From: an uncultured Dialister sp.
GTDB taxonomy: Bacteria > Bacillota > Negativicutes > Veillonellales > Dialisteraceae
Direction: 5' to 3'
Assembly (NCBI RefSeq): GCF_900538805.1
Contig: NZ_UPZP01000005.1
Coordinates: 1 to 49,392, forward strand
DNA: 49,392 bases
The notes beneath the pieces were generated by a model. The model had not been told where the DNA came from, searched no databases, and saw only the letters and a program-made list of their open reading frames with translations. Shown one piece after another: positions 15,109 through 23,198 of this stretch. Position numbers and translations under genes: made by a program. The first letter of the stretch is position 1; each line of letters begins with the position of its first letter.

Positions 15109-15207
15109 GCCTTCCCGCCTCCAACTCGTCATTCTGAACGAAGTGAAGAATCTTGGTACTCGAAGCATATGAGACAATCGGTAATAAATAACAGTCGGCG
15201 GGAAGGC
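15109..15207. repeat. ~99-bp inverted-repeat element (GCCTTCCCGCC ends)
   Basis: Perfect 11-bp inverted ends GCCTTCCCGCC and GGCGGGAAGGC. The interior has GTCATTCTGAA and GAAGAATCTTGGTAC as in the copies at 1503 and 4816. Confidence 0.8.
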
Positions 15208-15453
15208 TATTCTATGATTTTCTTTGGCTTCGTACGTTACGAATAACATTCCAGTGATTAGCCACCTCTGGTGGCTTTCCCCACGCCCGCCAGGGCGGTT
15301 GTACGGTTTTCTATAAACTGGCGCCTTCAATTATTTAAAAGGCGCCCACCAAAACCCTCAGCGGCGAAGCCGCTGTCAAACTTAAGCCCCTTTAGAACCC
15401 TCGGCCCGAAGGGCCGTCAACCCTCACGCCCGAAGGCCGTGTCCATAACTACT

Positions 15454-15488
15454 AAAAAAAGAAGCGTCCTTAAAAAAGAACGCTCTTT
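15454..15488 (-). terminator. Flavodoxin (15501) terminator
   Basis: On the minus strand AGCGTTC...GGACGCT forms a stem with a T-rich loop and is followed by TTCTTTTTTT. It begins 13 bases past the stop codon. Confidence 0.8.
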
Positions 15489-15500
15489 TCCTCTCTGAAA

Positions 15501-15929
15501 TTATGCTTTAGCTACAGTTTCGCCCAGTTTCTTGCATGCTTCCAGTGCATCATCGTCCGGATAGCTGTATGCTTTAACGGGATCAGCAGCCAGCTGGATG
15601 CCTGCTTCGTCGAAACGTTTTTTCCAGTTTTCAATCCAGTCGCCCTGGTTCCATGCGTAGGAACCGAAGATGGCTACCACTTTGCCCTTGAGCTGGGGAA
15701 GCAGTTCTTCGAAGAAAGGTTCGAATTCATATTCTTCCAGTTCTTCGTTGCCCATAGCGGGGCAGCCAAGGATGATATGGTCAAAGGCAGCCACGTCGGA
15801 AGCGGATGTGTCGCTTACGAAGGAAAGAGTGGTTTCTGCGCCTGCAGCCTTTGCACCTTCTTCTACAGCCTGAGCCATAGCTTCTGTGTTACCGGAACCG
15901 GACCAATATACAATTGCAACTTTTGCCAT
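15501..15929 (-). CDS. Flavodoxin (second paralogue)
   Basis: A 142-residue flavodoxin with the FMN phosphate loop SGSGNTEAMA at 10-19, GCPAMGNEELEE near 57 and GSYAWNQGDWIENW near 88. The protein is strongly acidic, as electron-carrier flavodoxins usually are. It differs from the 14416 paralogue in the first flavin loop (Pro-Ala-Met instead of Ser-Ala-Trp), which may tune potential or partner choice (inference). It has its own consensus promoter, a palindrome in the leader and its own terminator, so it is a single-gene unit. Confidence 0.95.
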   Translation of the reverse strand: MAKVAIVYWSGSGNTEAMAQAVEEGAKAAGAETTLSFVSDTSASDVAAFDHIILGCPAMGNEELEEYEFEPFFEELLPQLKGKVVAIFGSYAWNQGDWIENWKKRFDEAGIQLAADPVKAYSYPDDDALEACKKLGETVAKA

Positions 15930-15949
15930 TTTGAATTTCCTCCTATCAA

Positions 15950-16007
15950 TATCAATTGATAAAATGCCTTACTCTTCTATCTTACTGATTCAAAGGCTCC
16001 TTGTCAA
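15950..16007 (-). promoter_or_regulatory. Flavodoxin promoter with downstream palindrome
   Basis: On the minus strand TTGACA (16002-16007), 17 bases, TAAGAT (15979-15984). The perfect 12-base palindrome TATCAATTGATA (15950-15961) lies between the transcription start and the ribosome binding site and could be an operator. Confidence 0.7.
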
Positions 16008-16020
16008 TTTATAAAAATAA

Positions 16021-16710
16021 TTATTCCCATTCGGAAAGGGATGTCCCCTTTCGGGAAAGGTCGAGGAGATTCACCTTCTGCGGGAATTTCCTCTTCAGCA
16101 CCATTTTCCTCACGGCGTCGGTAATATCTCCCCTGTCACCGTCGGTGTTAAAGATGCCCAGAGTAGTGAAGTAGCCGTCGCACTGGAGAATGATTGTGTA
16201 GGCTTCGTTGTAGACGATACCCTGCTCCTTGGTTTTCACCTTCACAAAACCTTCCCATCTGGGATGTTTACTGTCATTAATTTTCTTCAACGGTGTTTCC
16301 CCGTCAAAGACGGCGCCCTGGGATATAAGCTGTCCGTTGAGCCAGCCGGCGATGATGTCCATCTGGGCCTCGGGCTTATCGTCCTTGTGCTTGAATTCTC
16401 CGATATCCTGCAGGAAGGGGATGCCCGCTTCATGGGACATGGCCCAGCCGTAGGAGAAATCGGGGCCGTTCTTCCAGGTCATGGTGTAGTACTGGCTGTC
16501 GGACAGACCTTTCCGTATAAAGAATCGTTTGGTGCCTCCATCCTTCATGAAGGGAAGGGCAGTCTGGGCACCTTTGGCATAGGTAATGCCCTTGGGGACT
16601 TCCATGGTACCGATGCCGGAGAGGGTAAGCTTATCCGCCGCTGAAACGTTCATGGCTCCGGATAGAAGGAGGCCCGCCGCCAGAAGCGCCGTTAAACATG
16701 CTGTCCTCAT
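16021..16710 (-). CDS. Exported protein of unknown function
   Basis: A 229-residue protein with a clear signal peptide (ACLTALLAAGLLLSGA, probably cut after VSA). The mature part begins DKLTLSGIGTMEVPKGITY and looks like a mixed alpha/beta domain; I do not recognise the family. It starts three bases after glnS stops, with AAGGCG in the end of glnS as ribosome binding site, so it is translationally linked to glnS. The flavodoxin promoter begins just after its stop codon. Confidence 0.72.
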   Translation of the reverse strand: MRTACLTALLAAGLLLSGAMNVSAADKLTLSGIGTMEVPKGITYAKGAQTALPFMKDGGTKRFFIRKGLSDSQYYTMTWKNGPDFSYGWAMSHEAGIPFLQDIGEFKHKDDKPEAQMDIIAGWLNGQLISQGAVFDGETPLKKINDSKHPRWEGFVKVKTKEQGIVYNEAYTIILQCDGYFTTLGIFNTDGDRGDITDAVRKMVLKRKFPQKVNLLDLSRKGTSLSEWE

Positions 16711-16713
16711 GGC

Positions 16714-18396
16714 TTACGCCTTCGCCTGTTTCTTCTGCAGCTTGGCCCAGGTATCACGGAGTCCCACGATGCGGTTGCATACCAGATGGTCCTTGGTGGT
16801 ATCCTGGTCAATGATGAAATAGCCCTTGCGGAGGAACTGGAAGCGGCTGCCCACGGGGTATTCCTTAATAGCCGGTTCCACCTTGCTCTTCATGACAGTA
16901 AGGGAGTTAGTATTGATTTTTTCCATGAAATCCCGGCCGTCTTCCTTGTCATCCGGGGGAATGAGATAGTCGTAGAGCCTTGTCTCCACGTCCACGGCGG
17001 TGTCGGCACATACCCAGTGGAGGGTGCCCTTCACCTTCCGGTCGGCACCGGGAGTGCCGCTTCTGGTATCAAAGTCCACGGTGCAGTGGATTTCTTTGAT
17101 ATTTCCATCTTCGTCCTTCACCAGGTCTTCACATTTCACAATGTAGGCGCCTTTGAGCCGAACTTCCTTACCCGGAGTCATGCGGAAGAATTTATGGGCC
17201 GGATGTTCCATGAAATCTTCTCTTTCGATGTAGAGATTCCGTCCGAAGGGAACCTGACGGCTGCCCATGGATTCATCTTCCGGATTGTTTTCCAGTGTCA
17301 TATATTCGATTTTGTCTTCCGGATAGTTGGTAAGAACCACCTTCACCGGATCGATGACAGCCATAATGCGGGGTGCCTTGGCTTTCAAATCTTCCCGGAT
17401 GCAGTATTCCAGAAGGGAAATACCCACCACGCTGTCCGCCTTGGCTACACCGATGAGGTCACAGAAATGGCGGAGGGATTCCGGAGTGTAGCCTCTTCTC
17501 CTGATGCCGCAGATGGTGGGCATACGGGGGTCATCCCAACCGGATACAAGGCCTGCTTCCACCATTTTACGGAGTTTTCTCTTACTGGTAATCATGGTGG
17601 TCACATTCAGGCGGGCAAATTCGATCTGCCGCGGTTTTTCTTTGCCATCAAAGGCCTGGAGGCACCAGTTATAAAGAGGTCTTCTTTCTTCAAATTCCAG
17701 GGTGCAGATGGAATGGGTAATGCCTTCCAGTGCATCGGAAAGGGGATGGGCAAAATCATAGAGCGGATAAATGCACCATTTATCGCCTGTCCTGTGGTGG
17801 GTGGCACGAAGAATACGGTAAATAACCGGATCCCTCATGACAAGGTTCGGGGAAGCCATGTCGATTTTAGCACGGAGGCATTTTTCTCCATCCTTATACT
17901 TTCCTTCCTTCATTTCCTGGAAGAGCTTCAGATTTTCTTCTACCGAACGGTTTCTCCAGGGACTTTCCTTCCCCGGATGTTCCAGATCGCCGCGGGTGTT
18001 GTGGATTTCCTCGCTGCTCTGGTCATCCACATAGGCCAAACCCATGCGGATCAGCTTGCAGGCAAATTCATAAAGTTCAGGGAAATAGTCGGAAGCGAAA
18101 TGAACCGGTTCCTTCCACTTGAATCCCAGCCATTTCACATCATTCAGGATGGAATCCACAAATTCCTGATTTTCCTTGGTGGGGTTCGTATCATCGAAAC
18201 GCACATTGGTGGCGCCATGATACTTTTCGCCCAGTCCGAAATTCAGGCAGATGCTCTTCACATGACCGATGTGAAGATAGCCGTTCGGTTCCGGAGGGAA
18301 ACGGGTGAGCACCCTTCCATTGGCATAGACGTTGTTCTCTATGTCTTTATTTATTTCCGCTTCAATAAAATTAGCGGCTTCTCTTTTTTCTTCCAT
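16714..18396 (-). CDS. glnS: Glutaminyl-tRNA synthetase
   Basis: A 560-residue class I tRNA synthetase of the GlnRS type, similar in length to the E. coli enzyme. The HIGH-type motif is in PEPNGYLHIGHVKS near 35-48, with FDDTNPTKE just after. The KMSKS-type loop is in MITSKRKLRKMV near 270. C-terminal beta-barrel anticodon-binding domains follow. It charges tRNA-Gln directly, so this organism may not depend only on the Glu-tRNA(Gln) amidation route. The ATG at 18396 has GGAGGA seven bases upstream; an in-frame upstream extension to 18462 runs over the promoter region. Confidence 0.97.
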   Translation of the reverse strand: MEEKREAANFIEAEINKDIENNVYANGRVLTRFPPEPNGYLHIGHVKSICLNFGLGEKYHGATNVRFDDTNPTKENQEFVDSILNDVKWLGFKWKEPVHFASDYFPELYEFACKLIRMGLAYVDDQSSEEIHNTRGDLEHPGKESPWRNRSVEENLKLFQEMKEGKYKDGEKCLRAKIDMASPNLVMRDPVIYRILRATHHRTGDKWCIYPLYDFAHPLSDALEGITHSICTLEFEERRPLYNWCLQAFDGKEKPRQIEFARLNVTTMITSKRKLRKMVEAGLVSGWDDPRMPTICGIRRRGYTPESLRHFCDLIGVAKADSVVGISLLEYCIREDLKAKAPRIMAVIDPVKVVLTNYPEDKIEYMTLENNPEDESMGSRQVPFGRNLYIEREDFMEHPAHKFFRMTPGKEVRLKGAYIVKCEDLVKDEDGNIKEIHCTVDFDTRSGTPGADRKVKGTLHWVCADTAVDVETRLYDYLIPPDDKEDGRDFMEKINTNSLTVMKSKVEPAIKEYPVGSRFQFLRKGYFIIDQDTTKDHLVCNRIVGLRDTWAKLQKKQAKA

Positions 18397-18438
18397 AGAA
18401 ATCTCCTCCATTTCATTTTTATCATGGATATTTGTTTT

Positions 18439-18444
18439 ATTATA
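18439..18444 (-). promoter_or_regulatory. glnS -10 element
   Basis: Perfect TATAAT on the minus strand about 43 bases before the chosen ATG. TAGAAA at 17 bases is a weak -35. Confidence 0.5.
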
Positions 18445-18487
18445 CAATATCTGCCGCTCCATTTCTATTTCGTAAGGTCAAAGCAGT

Positions 18488-18529
18488 AAAAAAAGGCTGT
18501 GAAAAAATAACTTCCATTTTTTCACAGCC
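18488..18529 (-). terminator. FAH-family gene terminator
   Basis: A 14-bp perfect stem, GGCTGTGAAAAAAT with ATTTTTTCACAGCC, followed on the minus strand by seven T. Confidence 0.93.
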
Positions 18530-18546
18530 CTTCTCGTTTACATCCT

Positions 18547-19437
18547 TTATTTCACCGTATTCTTCAATGTACCAATGGGATCGATGGTAATTTCCACCAC
18601 GTCCCCTTTTTTCAGGAACTGAGGCGGATTCATGCCCATGCCTACCCCCTGGGGCGTGCCGGTGGCAATCACATCGCCCGGAAGGAGAGTCATGCCGTCG
18701 GAAAGTACCTCAATGAGCTTGGGGATGGAGAAAATCAAATCATTGGTGGAGCCTTCCTGCCGAAGGTGACCGTTCACCCTGGTATAAATGGTAAAGGGCA
18801 CCGGCCAGTCCCCCACCATCACCGTAGGTCCCATGGGGCAGAAGGTATCAAGGCTCTTCCCCTTGAACCACTGCACATGCTTCTTCTGCAGATCCCGAGC
18901 CGTCACATCATTAATAATGGTATAGCCGTACACATACTTCATAGCATCTTCCGCTGCCACATTGGTGCAGCGCTTGCCGATAATCACGCCCAGCTCCCCT
19001 TCATAGTCCACTTCCTTCGTGGTAGCCGGATGACTGTCAATTTCTTCATCGGGCCCGATGACAGACGTGGTGGCCTTCGTAAAGAAAATGGGGATGGTGG
19101 GATTCTTGGCGTTCACATTCTGGTCAAACTCCTTCACGTGGGCCTGGTAATTTTTCCCTACGCAGAGGATATTGCGCCGAGGATAAAAAGGAACTTCCAG
19201 CCGCACATCATGCATGGAAATGGGCGCGATGGATTTATCCTTCTCATTCATTTCCAAAGCTTTCGCCAGATTCAAAAGCCCTTCCTCGCCGGACTCGATA
19301 AACTCCTCCATGGTTTCCCCCAGAGGAATGAAATAGGTCTCCTCCAGATCCTCGGCGGAATAAATGGAAACCCCGTCGGAAGCCAAGACGCCCCACTGGC
19401 GCTGGCCATTGTAATTATAAGAAACAAGTCTCTGCAT
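18547..19437 (-). CDS. Fumarylacetoacetate hydrolase family protein
   Basis: A 296-residue FAH-superfamily enzyme. The conserved core is visible: NILCVGKNYQAHVKEF near 90, FFTKATTSVIGPDEEI, the metal ligands in DYEGELGVIIGK (two Glu) and NDVTARDLQ (Asp), and the late LLPGDVIATGTPQGVG. Members hydrolyse or decarboxylate beta-diketone-type acids such as acylpyruvates, oxaloacetate or 2-hydroxyhepta-2,4-dienedioate; the substrate here is not decidable. AGAAGG lies six bases before the ATG. It is a single-gene unit with its own -10 and terminator. Confidence 0.92.
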   Translation of the reverse strand: MQRLVSYNYNGQRQWGVLASDGVSIYSAEDLEETYFIPLGETMEEFIESGEEGLLNLAKALEMNEKDKSIAPISMHDVRLEVPFYPRRNILCVGKNYQAHVKEFDQNVNAKNPTIPIFFTKATTSVIGPDEEIDSHPATTKEVDYEGELGVIIGKRCTNVAAEDAMKYVYGYTIINDVTARDLQKKHVQWFKGKSLDTFCPMGPTVMVGDWPVPFTIYTRVNGHLRQEGSTNDLIFSIPKLIEVLSDGMTLLPGDVIATGTPQGVGMGMNPPQFLKKGDVVEITIDPIGTLKNTVK

Positions 19438-19469
19438 GGTATACCTTCTTTCTATTGGTGATTATGGAC

Positions 19470-19475
19470 ATTATA
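19470..19475 (-). promoter_or_regulatory. Extended -10 of the FAH-family gene
   Basis: TGATATAAT on the minus strand, about 33 bases upstream of the ATG. No clear -35. Confidence 0.55.
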
Positions 19476-19497
19476 TCATGAACCGCCTATGACGCGG

Positions 19498-20255
19498 AAG
19501 GTTCAGATGGGAAGGGGTTCAAAGGGGAAGGTTCTTAAGATTGACCGGCCTTTCAGGCCGGAGGGTTCTTAGGTTTGACGGGCTCCTGGCCCGAGGGTTG
19601 TGGTGGCCGCTGCGCGGCAGTTTTTGAGAAAGGGGCGCGCCTGACGGCGCAGGTTAGGGCCGCCCGGGGCGGCGGGTTGTGTAGAAGGGGGCGACGGCCC
19701 TTTGGGCCGAGGAGGGTGGATTGCCCTGCGGGCAATGCTTATAAAATCAGCGTTACGGGATTTGGTATTGTGTCACCAGTGTTGCAGGACGAAGTGCGTT
19801 AGCCCCCTTCCTTAGGAAGGGGGTGGCGCCGAAGGCGCCGGAGGATAGGAGCGTCAGTTCTATTACCCAAAATAGGACCTATCCTCAGCCCTATCGGGCA
19901 ACTCCATTCCGGTCGGGCAAACACAAGGAAGGCCCTTTTATGGGCAGGCTAAGGGCCAACTTTGCCCGACTTGGCAAATCCTATGCAGGATTGTCACCTG
20001 AGGAAGGAGCCTGCGTTACGGGACTGCCTTCCTGCTGCATAAGTTACTCTAAACATGACGGCGAGTTAGCCACCTCTGGTGTCTTTTCCCTCGCCCGTAA
20101 GGGCGATTGTAAAGGTTTTATTTATACTGGCGCCTTCAATTATTTAAAAGGCGCCCACCAAAACCCTCAGCGGCGAAGCCGCTGTCAAACTTAAGAACCC
20201 TCGGGGCAAAAGCCCCGTCAAACCTCAAAACCCTCACGGCCGCCAGGCCGTGTCC
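19498..20255. repeat. Composite intergenic repeat block downstream of the MFS gene
   Basis: The 821-base gap 19438-20258 holds no gene. It contains nonamers, cassettes (CCGGCCT-TTC-AGGCCGG at 19545-19561), ATTGCCC-TGC-GGGCAAT and TATAAAATCAGCGTTACG, then a long segment (about 19760-20080, with GCGTCAGTTCTATTACCC and CACAAGGAAGGCCCTT) that recurs on the other side of the MFS gene at 21630-22085. It ends with the GGCGCCTTCAATTATTTAAA hairpin and reverse cassettes. Confidence 0.78.
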
Positions 20256-20258
20256 CCA

Positions 20259-21446
20259 CTAAGTTGTCCCCTTCCTATGGGTCATGCACACTTTCACACC
20301 TAAAAGGAGCTGAATCAGTCCGGCTGCCAGATACACTTCCCAGATGCCGAAGGCCATGGAAATGACTGAGGAAAGCAGGGGGCCGCACATATTTCCAAAC
20401 TGCTGGGCCGTATTGGACAGGCCGAAAATACGCCCGCGGAAATCAGAAGGCGTATGCTCCACCAATGCCGCATTAATGGATGGATTGGCGCCGATGACGA
20501 AACATCCCACCAGGAACTGGCATATGCCAAATCCCCAGATGGAATCAGGAATGGACTGGAGAATGGTGAAGACACCGGCAGAAAATAGAGTCAGCGCCAT
20601 GGCATAGTAATAGCCCCTTTCCTGCCCGAATTTTCCCCAGAGGGTGGTAGTCAAAGCACCGGCAAAACCGCCGCTGGACATAATGAAGCCGGCGGTGAGC
20701 TCGATATTTCCTTCATGGTGCATGAGCTCTCCCACATAAAGAGAAGTCACCGGCTGTATCATCAGGAGAGTGGTCTGCAGGAAAAAGGTGAGAAGAAGAA
20801 GCTCCCGCAGGGACGGTGTACGGGCAGCATAAGAAAGGTCCTGGGAAATCGAGGTTTTCTCCATTTTCTTATGGATAACAGTTGACTTCTTTTCCTTCAC
20901 GAAAAGAATCACCGCTGCCGCCACAATCCAGAGGAAAAGAGCGGAAAGGAAAAAGGTATTCCGCATACCAAAAGCATGGGACAGGGCGCCGCCCATGAGA
21001 GGCCCTAAAATGCCTCCCACCACCAGGGAGGTCTGTGCCATGCCCAGAGTGCCGCCCAGCTTGTCTGATTCGGCGCTGTCGGAAATAATGGCCATGGAAG
21101 CAGCTACAAACCCATTGGCAAAGCCCTGGAACGCACGGGCTGCCATCAGATGATACTGGTTCTGGCAGAGGCCGCAGAAAAGATAGGAAAAGCCCAGAAG
21201 CACCGCTGCCCGGACAGCCATTTTCTTCTTGCCGCCCAAATCAGCCAGTTTTCCCCAGATCGGCCCCATGATGCCGGCCACCAGGAAGCAGCTGGAAAAA
21301 ACAAGGCCCGTCCAAAGGGATATTTCATTATCCGGTACCCCCATTTCCCCCAGATACAGAGGAAGAAATGGGATCACCATGGTGTAGCCGGAAGCAACCA
21401 GAAACATACTGGCCACCAGAGTGATGATGTTCTTATTGTAACTCAG
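20259..21446 (-). CDS. MFS transporter, drug:H+ antiporter-like
   Basis: About 395 residues with twelve predicted membrane segments. Motif A of the major facilitator superfamily is in GPIWGKLADLGGKKKMAVRA after the second segment, and GGILGPLMGGALS fits the antiporter motif of the fifth. It probably exports drugs or metabolites with proton exchange. Start choice is unusual. AAAGGAGG sits seven bases before an in-frame CTG at 21446, giving MSYNKNIITLVASM. The upstream in-frame ATG at 21503 lies in repeat DNA without a ribosome binding site, and the next internal ATG would cut into the first helix. The gene is flanked on both sides by related repeat blocks. Confidence 0.88.
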   Translation of the reverse strand: MSYNKNIITLVASMFLVASGYTMVIPFLPLYLGEMGVPDNEISLWTGLVFSSCFLVAGIMGPIWGKLADLGGKKKMAVRAAVLLGFSYLFCGLCQNQYHLMAARAFQGFANGFVAASMAIISDSAESDKLGGTLGMAQTSLVVGGILGPLMGGALSHAFGMRNTFFLSALFLWIVAAAVILFVKEKKSTVIHKKMEKTSISQDLSYAARTPSLRELLLLTFFLQTTLLMIQPVTSLYVGELMHHEGNIELTAGFIMSSGGFAGALTTTLWGKFGQERGYYYAMALTLFSAGVFTILQSIPDSIWGFGICQFLVGCFVIGANPSINAALVEHTPSDFRGRIFGLSNTAQQFGNMCGPLLSSVISMAFGIWEVYLAAGLIQLLLGVKVCMTHRKGTT

Positions 21447-21469
21447 AAACAGGCCTCCTTTCGTTGACA

Positions 21470-22440
21470 CGCCCTGTGGCGCTGAGAATGTTGGTATTGC
21501 CATTGGAGCCGCTCTGCGGCTCGGGTTCAGAGGGGAAGGTTCTTAAGATTGACCGGCCTATGGCCGGAGGGTTCTTAGGTTTGACGACCCTACGGGTCGA
21601 GGGTTGTGGATAGCCGCCTTTGGCGGCTATGCTTATAAAATCAGCGTTACGGGATTTACATTTGTGTCACTGGTGCTGCAAGACGAAGTGCGTTAGAGGA
21701 TAGGAGCGTCAGTTCTATTACCCCAAATAGGACCTATCCTCAGCCCTATCTAGTAGGCTCCATTCCGGTCAGGCAAACACAAGGAAGGCCCTTCTTAATT
21801 CTCGTTGCCCCTTGAGTGAGTGGAAATCCTGCAAAGGATTTCCAAGGGCAGACAAATTGGCCCTTAGCCTGCCCATAAAAGGGCCTTCCTTTCGGTGTCT
21901 GACCACATAGGGTGTACGAGGTTAAGAATGACAATGTTGCTCTATTTCTGCTCTACACAGGGCCAACTTTGCCCGACTTGGCAATCCTATGCAGGATTGC
22001 CACCTGAGGAAGGAGCCTGCGTTACGGGATTGCCTTCCCGCTGCATAAGTCACTCTAAACATGACTGCGAGTTAGCCACCTGCCGGTGGCTTCTCCCCCT
22101 TTGGTGCCTTACGGCACCACCTTTGCCACGGTGTGAAGCGTGTCACACGATTCTCAGTCGCCTAAGGTCTCCCTACGAATCCAGTGACACGCTTCCCTTT
22201 AGGAGAAGTCCCGCGAAGCGGGCAAGGGGGAACGCATTTCCCTCGCCCGAAGGGCGGTTGTTTGGTTTTACTAGTCCACTAGCTCACTAGCCCGCTAAAG
22301 TTGTTTTATCTATACTGGCGCCTTCAATTATTTAAAAGGCGCCCACTAAACCCCTCAGCGGCGAAGCCGCTGTCAAACTTAAGCCCCTTTAGAACCCTCG
22401 GCTCGAAGGGCCGTCAACCCTCACGGCCGCAGGCCGTGTT
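21470..22440. repeat. Composite intergenic repeat block upstream of the MFS gene
   Basis: About 1 kb without a gene. It holds cassettes with CGGCC-TAT-GGCCG and CGACCC-TAC-GGGTCG (21585-21599), TATAAAATCAGCGTTACG, and the segment shared with 19760-20080. That copy is interrupted at about 21796-21958 by a stretch that includes an inverted AAGGAAGGCCCTT/AAGGGCCTTCCTT pair. Further right come the ACACGATTC/GAATCCAGT structure (22137-22194), CTAG octamers and reverse cassettes. Confidence 0.76.
22271..22298. repeat. Tandem 8-bp CTAG repeat
   Basis: CTAGTCCA, CTAGCTCA, CTAGCCCG, CTAAAG in 8-base register. Confidence 0.75.
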
Positions 22441-22460
22441 CCCAGCCCCTTCCAGATCAA

Positions 22461-23198
22461 TCACCGGTCAGCCATTCCTTCCATCCATTTCATCCCGTCG
22501 TCCATCATATTGGTGGTCACGAAATGGCCGAGTCCTGGATAGGTCACTCTTTCTGCTTTTCCTCCTGCCCTCAGCAGTTCGTCACAGAAGTGGGCCTGGG
22601 CCCTGGGGTCTATGGAGTTATCGCTGTCACCGTTGGTCATGAAGATGGGAACATTCTTGAGAGTATCCAAGTGATTAATAGGCGATTTCTTTTCGATTTC
22701 ATCATAGAGAGGCCAGTCTTTTTCCACGTACATGCCAAAGCGTGCCTGAATAAAGAGATGGGTCATGAGCCAGTCGCCGGAGCCATTGAAGCAGATGATA
22801 CCTTTCAGGTCTTGTCCATGGATGCTTCCTATGCCCAGAACAGAAAGACCGCCCATGGAGTGGCCCAGGATGAAGGGCTTTTCGCTGAATCTTTCTTTGA
22901 TATAGGATGAAAGGAAAGGAAATTCTTCCATATTCCGGAAAATGGTTTTCCAGAAAATATCATAATCTTCCTTTTGGTAGTAATCCGTAAGGGCTCCCCT
23001 TTCGCCATGATAGAGAGCTTCGGGAATGAAAACGGTATAGCCATTCACCGCCAGGATGGAGGCTTTGGTGATCTGGTATTCGGAGCGGCTGCTCCAGCCG
23101 TGGTAAAGAATGGCAGGCTTTCCGGTTTCTACCGGCGGATGCACTACGGTAACAGGAATGCCATGGATTTCCATCTTTTCAGTTTTCAGCTGGTTCAT
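22461..23198 (-). CDS. Alpha/beta-hydrolase (dienelactone hydrolase/prolyl oligopeptidase-like esterase)
   Basis: A 245-residue alpha/beta-hydrolase. The nucleophile elbow is GHSMGG near 117-122; NGDSDNSID near 195 supplies the acid and GLGHF near 228 the histidine. The HGWSSRSEYQ loop near 33 is the oxyanion region. No signal peptide is seen, so it is cytosolic; the substrate is unknown. AAGGAGGG precedes the ATG by four bases. It overlaps the end of the LpxL-like gene by 20 bases, so it is the last gene of the lipid A/outer-membrane unit. Confidence 0.88.
   Translation of the reverse strand: MNQLKTEKMEIHGIPVTVVHPPVETGKPAILYHGWSSRSEYQITKASILAVNGYTVFIPEALYHGERGALTDYYQKEDYDIFWKTIFRNMEEFPFLSSYIKERFSEKPFILGHSMGGLSVLGIGSIHGQDLKGIICFNGSGDWLMTHLFIQARFGMYVEKDWPLYDEIEKKSPINHLDTLKNVPIFMTNGDSDNSIDPRAQAHFCDELLRAGGKAERVTYPGLGHFVTTNMMDDGMKWMEGMADR

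Larger units (their letters stand above)
14874..15450. repeat. Composite intergenic repeat block between the two flavodoxins
   Basis: The 647-base gap 14854-15500 contains no gene. Left end: GCGCC-TTT-GGCGCC, TTGACGG and GCCGC hairpins. Middle: four nonamers (15022-15060), ATTGCCC-TGC-GGGCAAT, TATAAAGTCAGCGTTACG and the inverted-repeat element 15109-15207. Right end, reverse orientation: GGCGCCTTCAATTATTTAAA hairpin, AGCGGC-GAA-GCCGCT, GTCAAACTTAAG, GGCCC-GAA-GGGCC, GTCAACCCTCAC. Confidence 0.78.
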
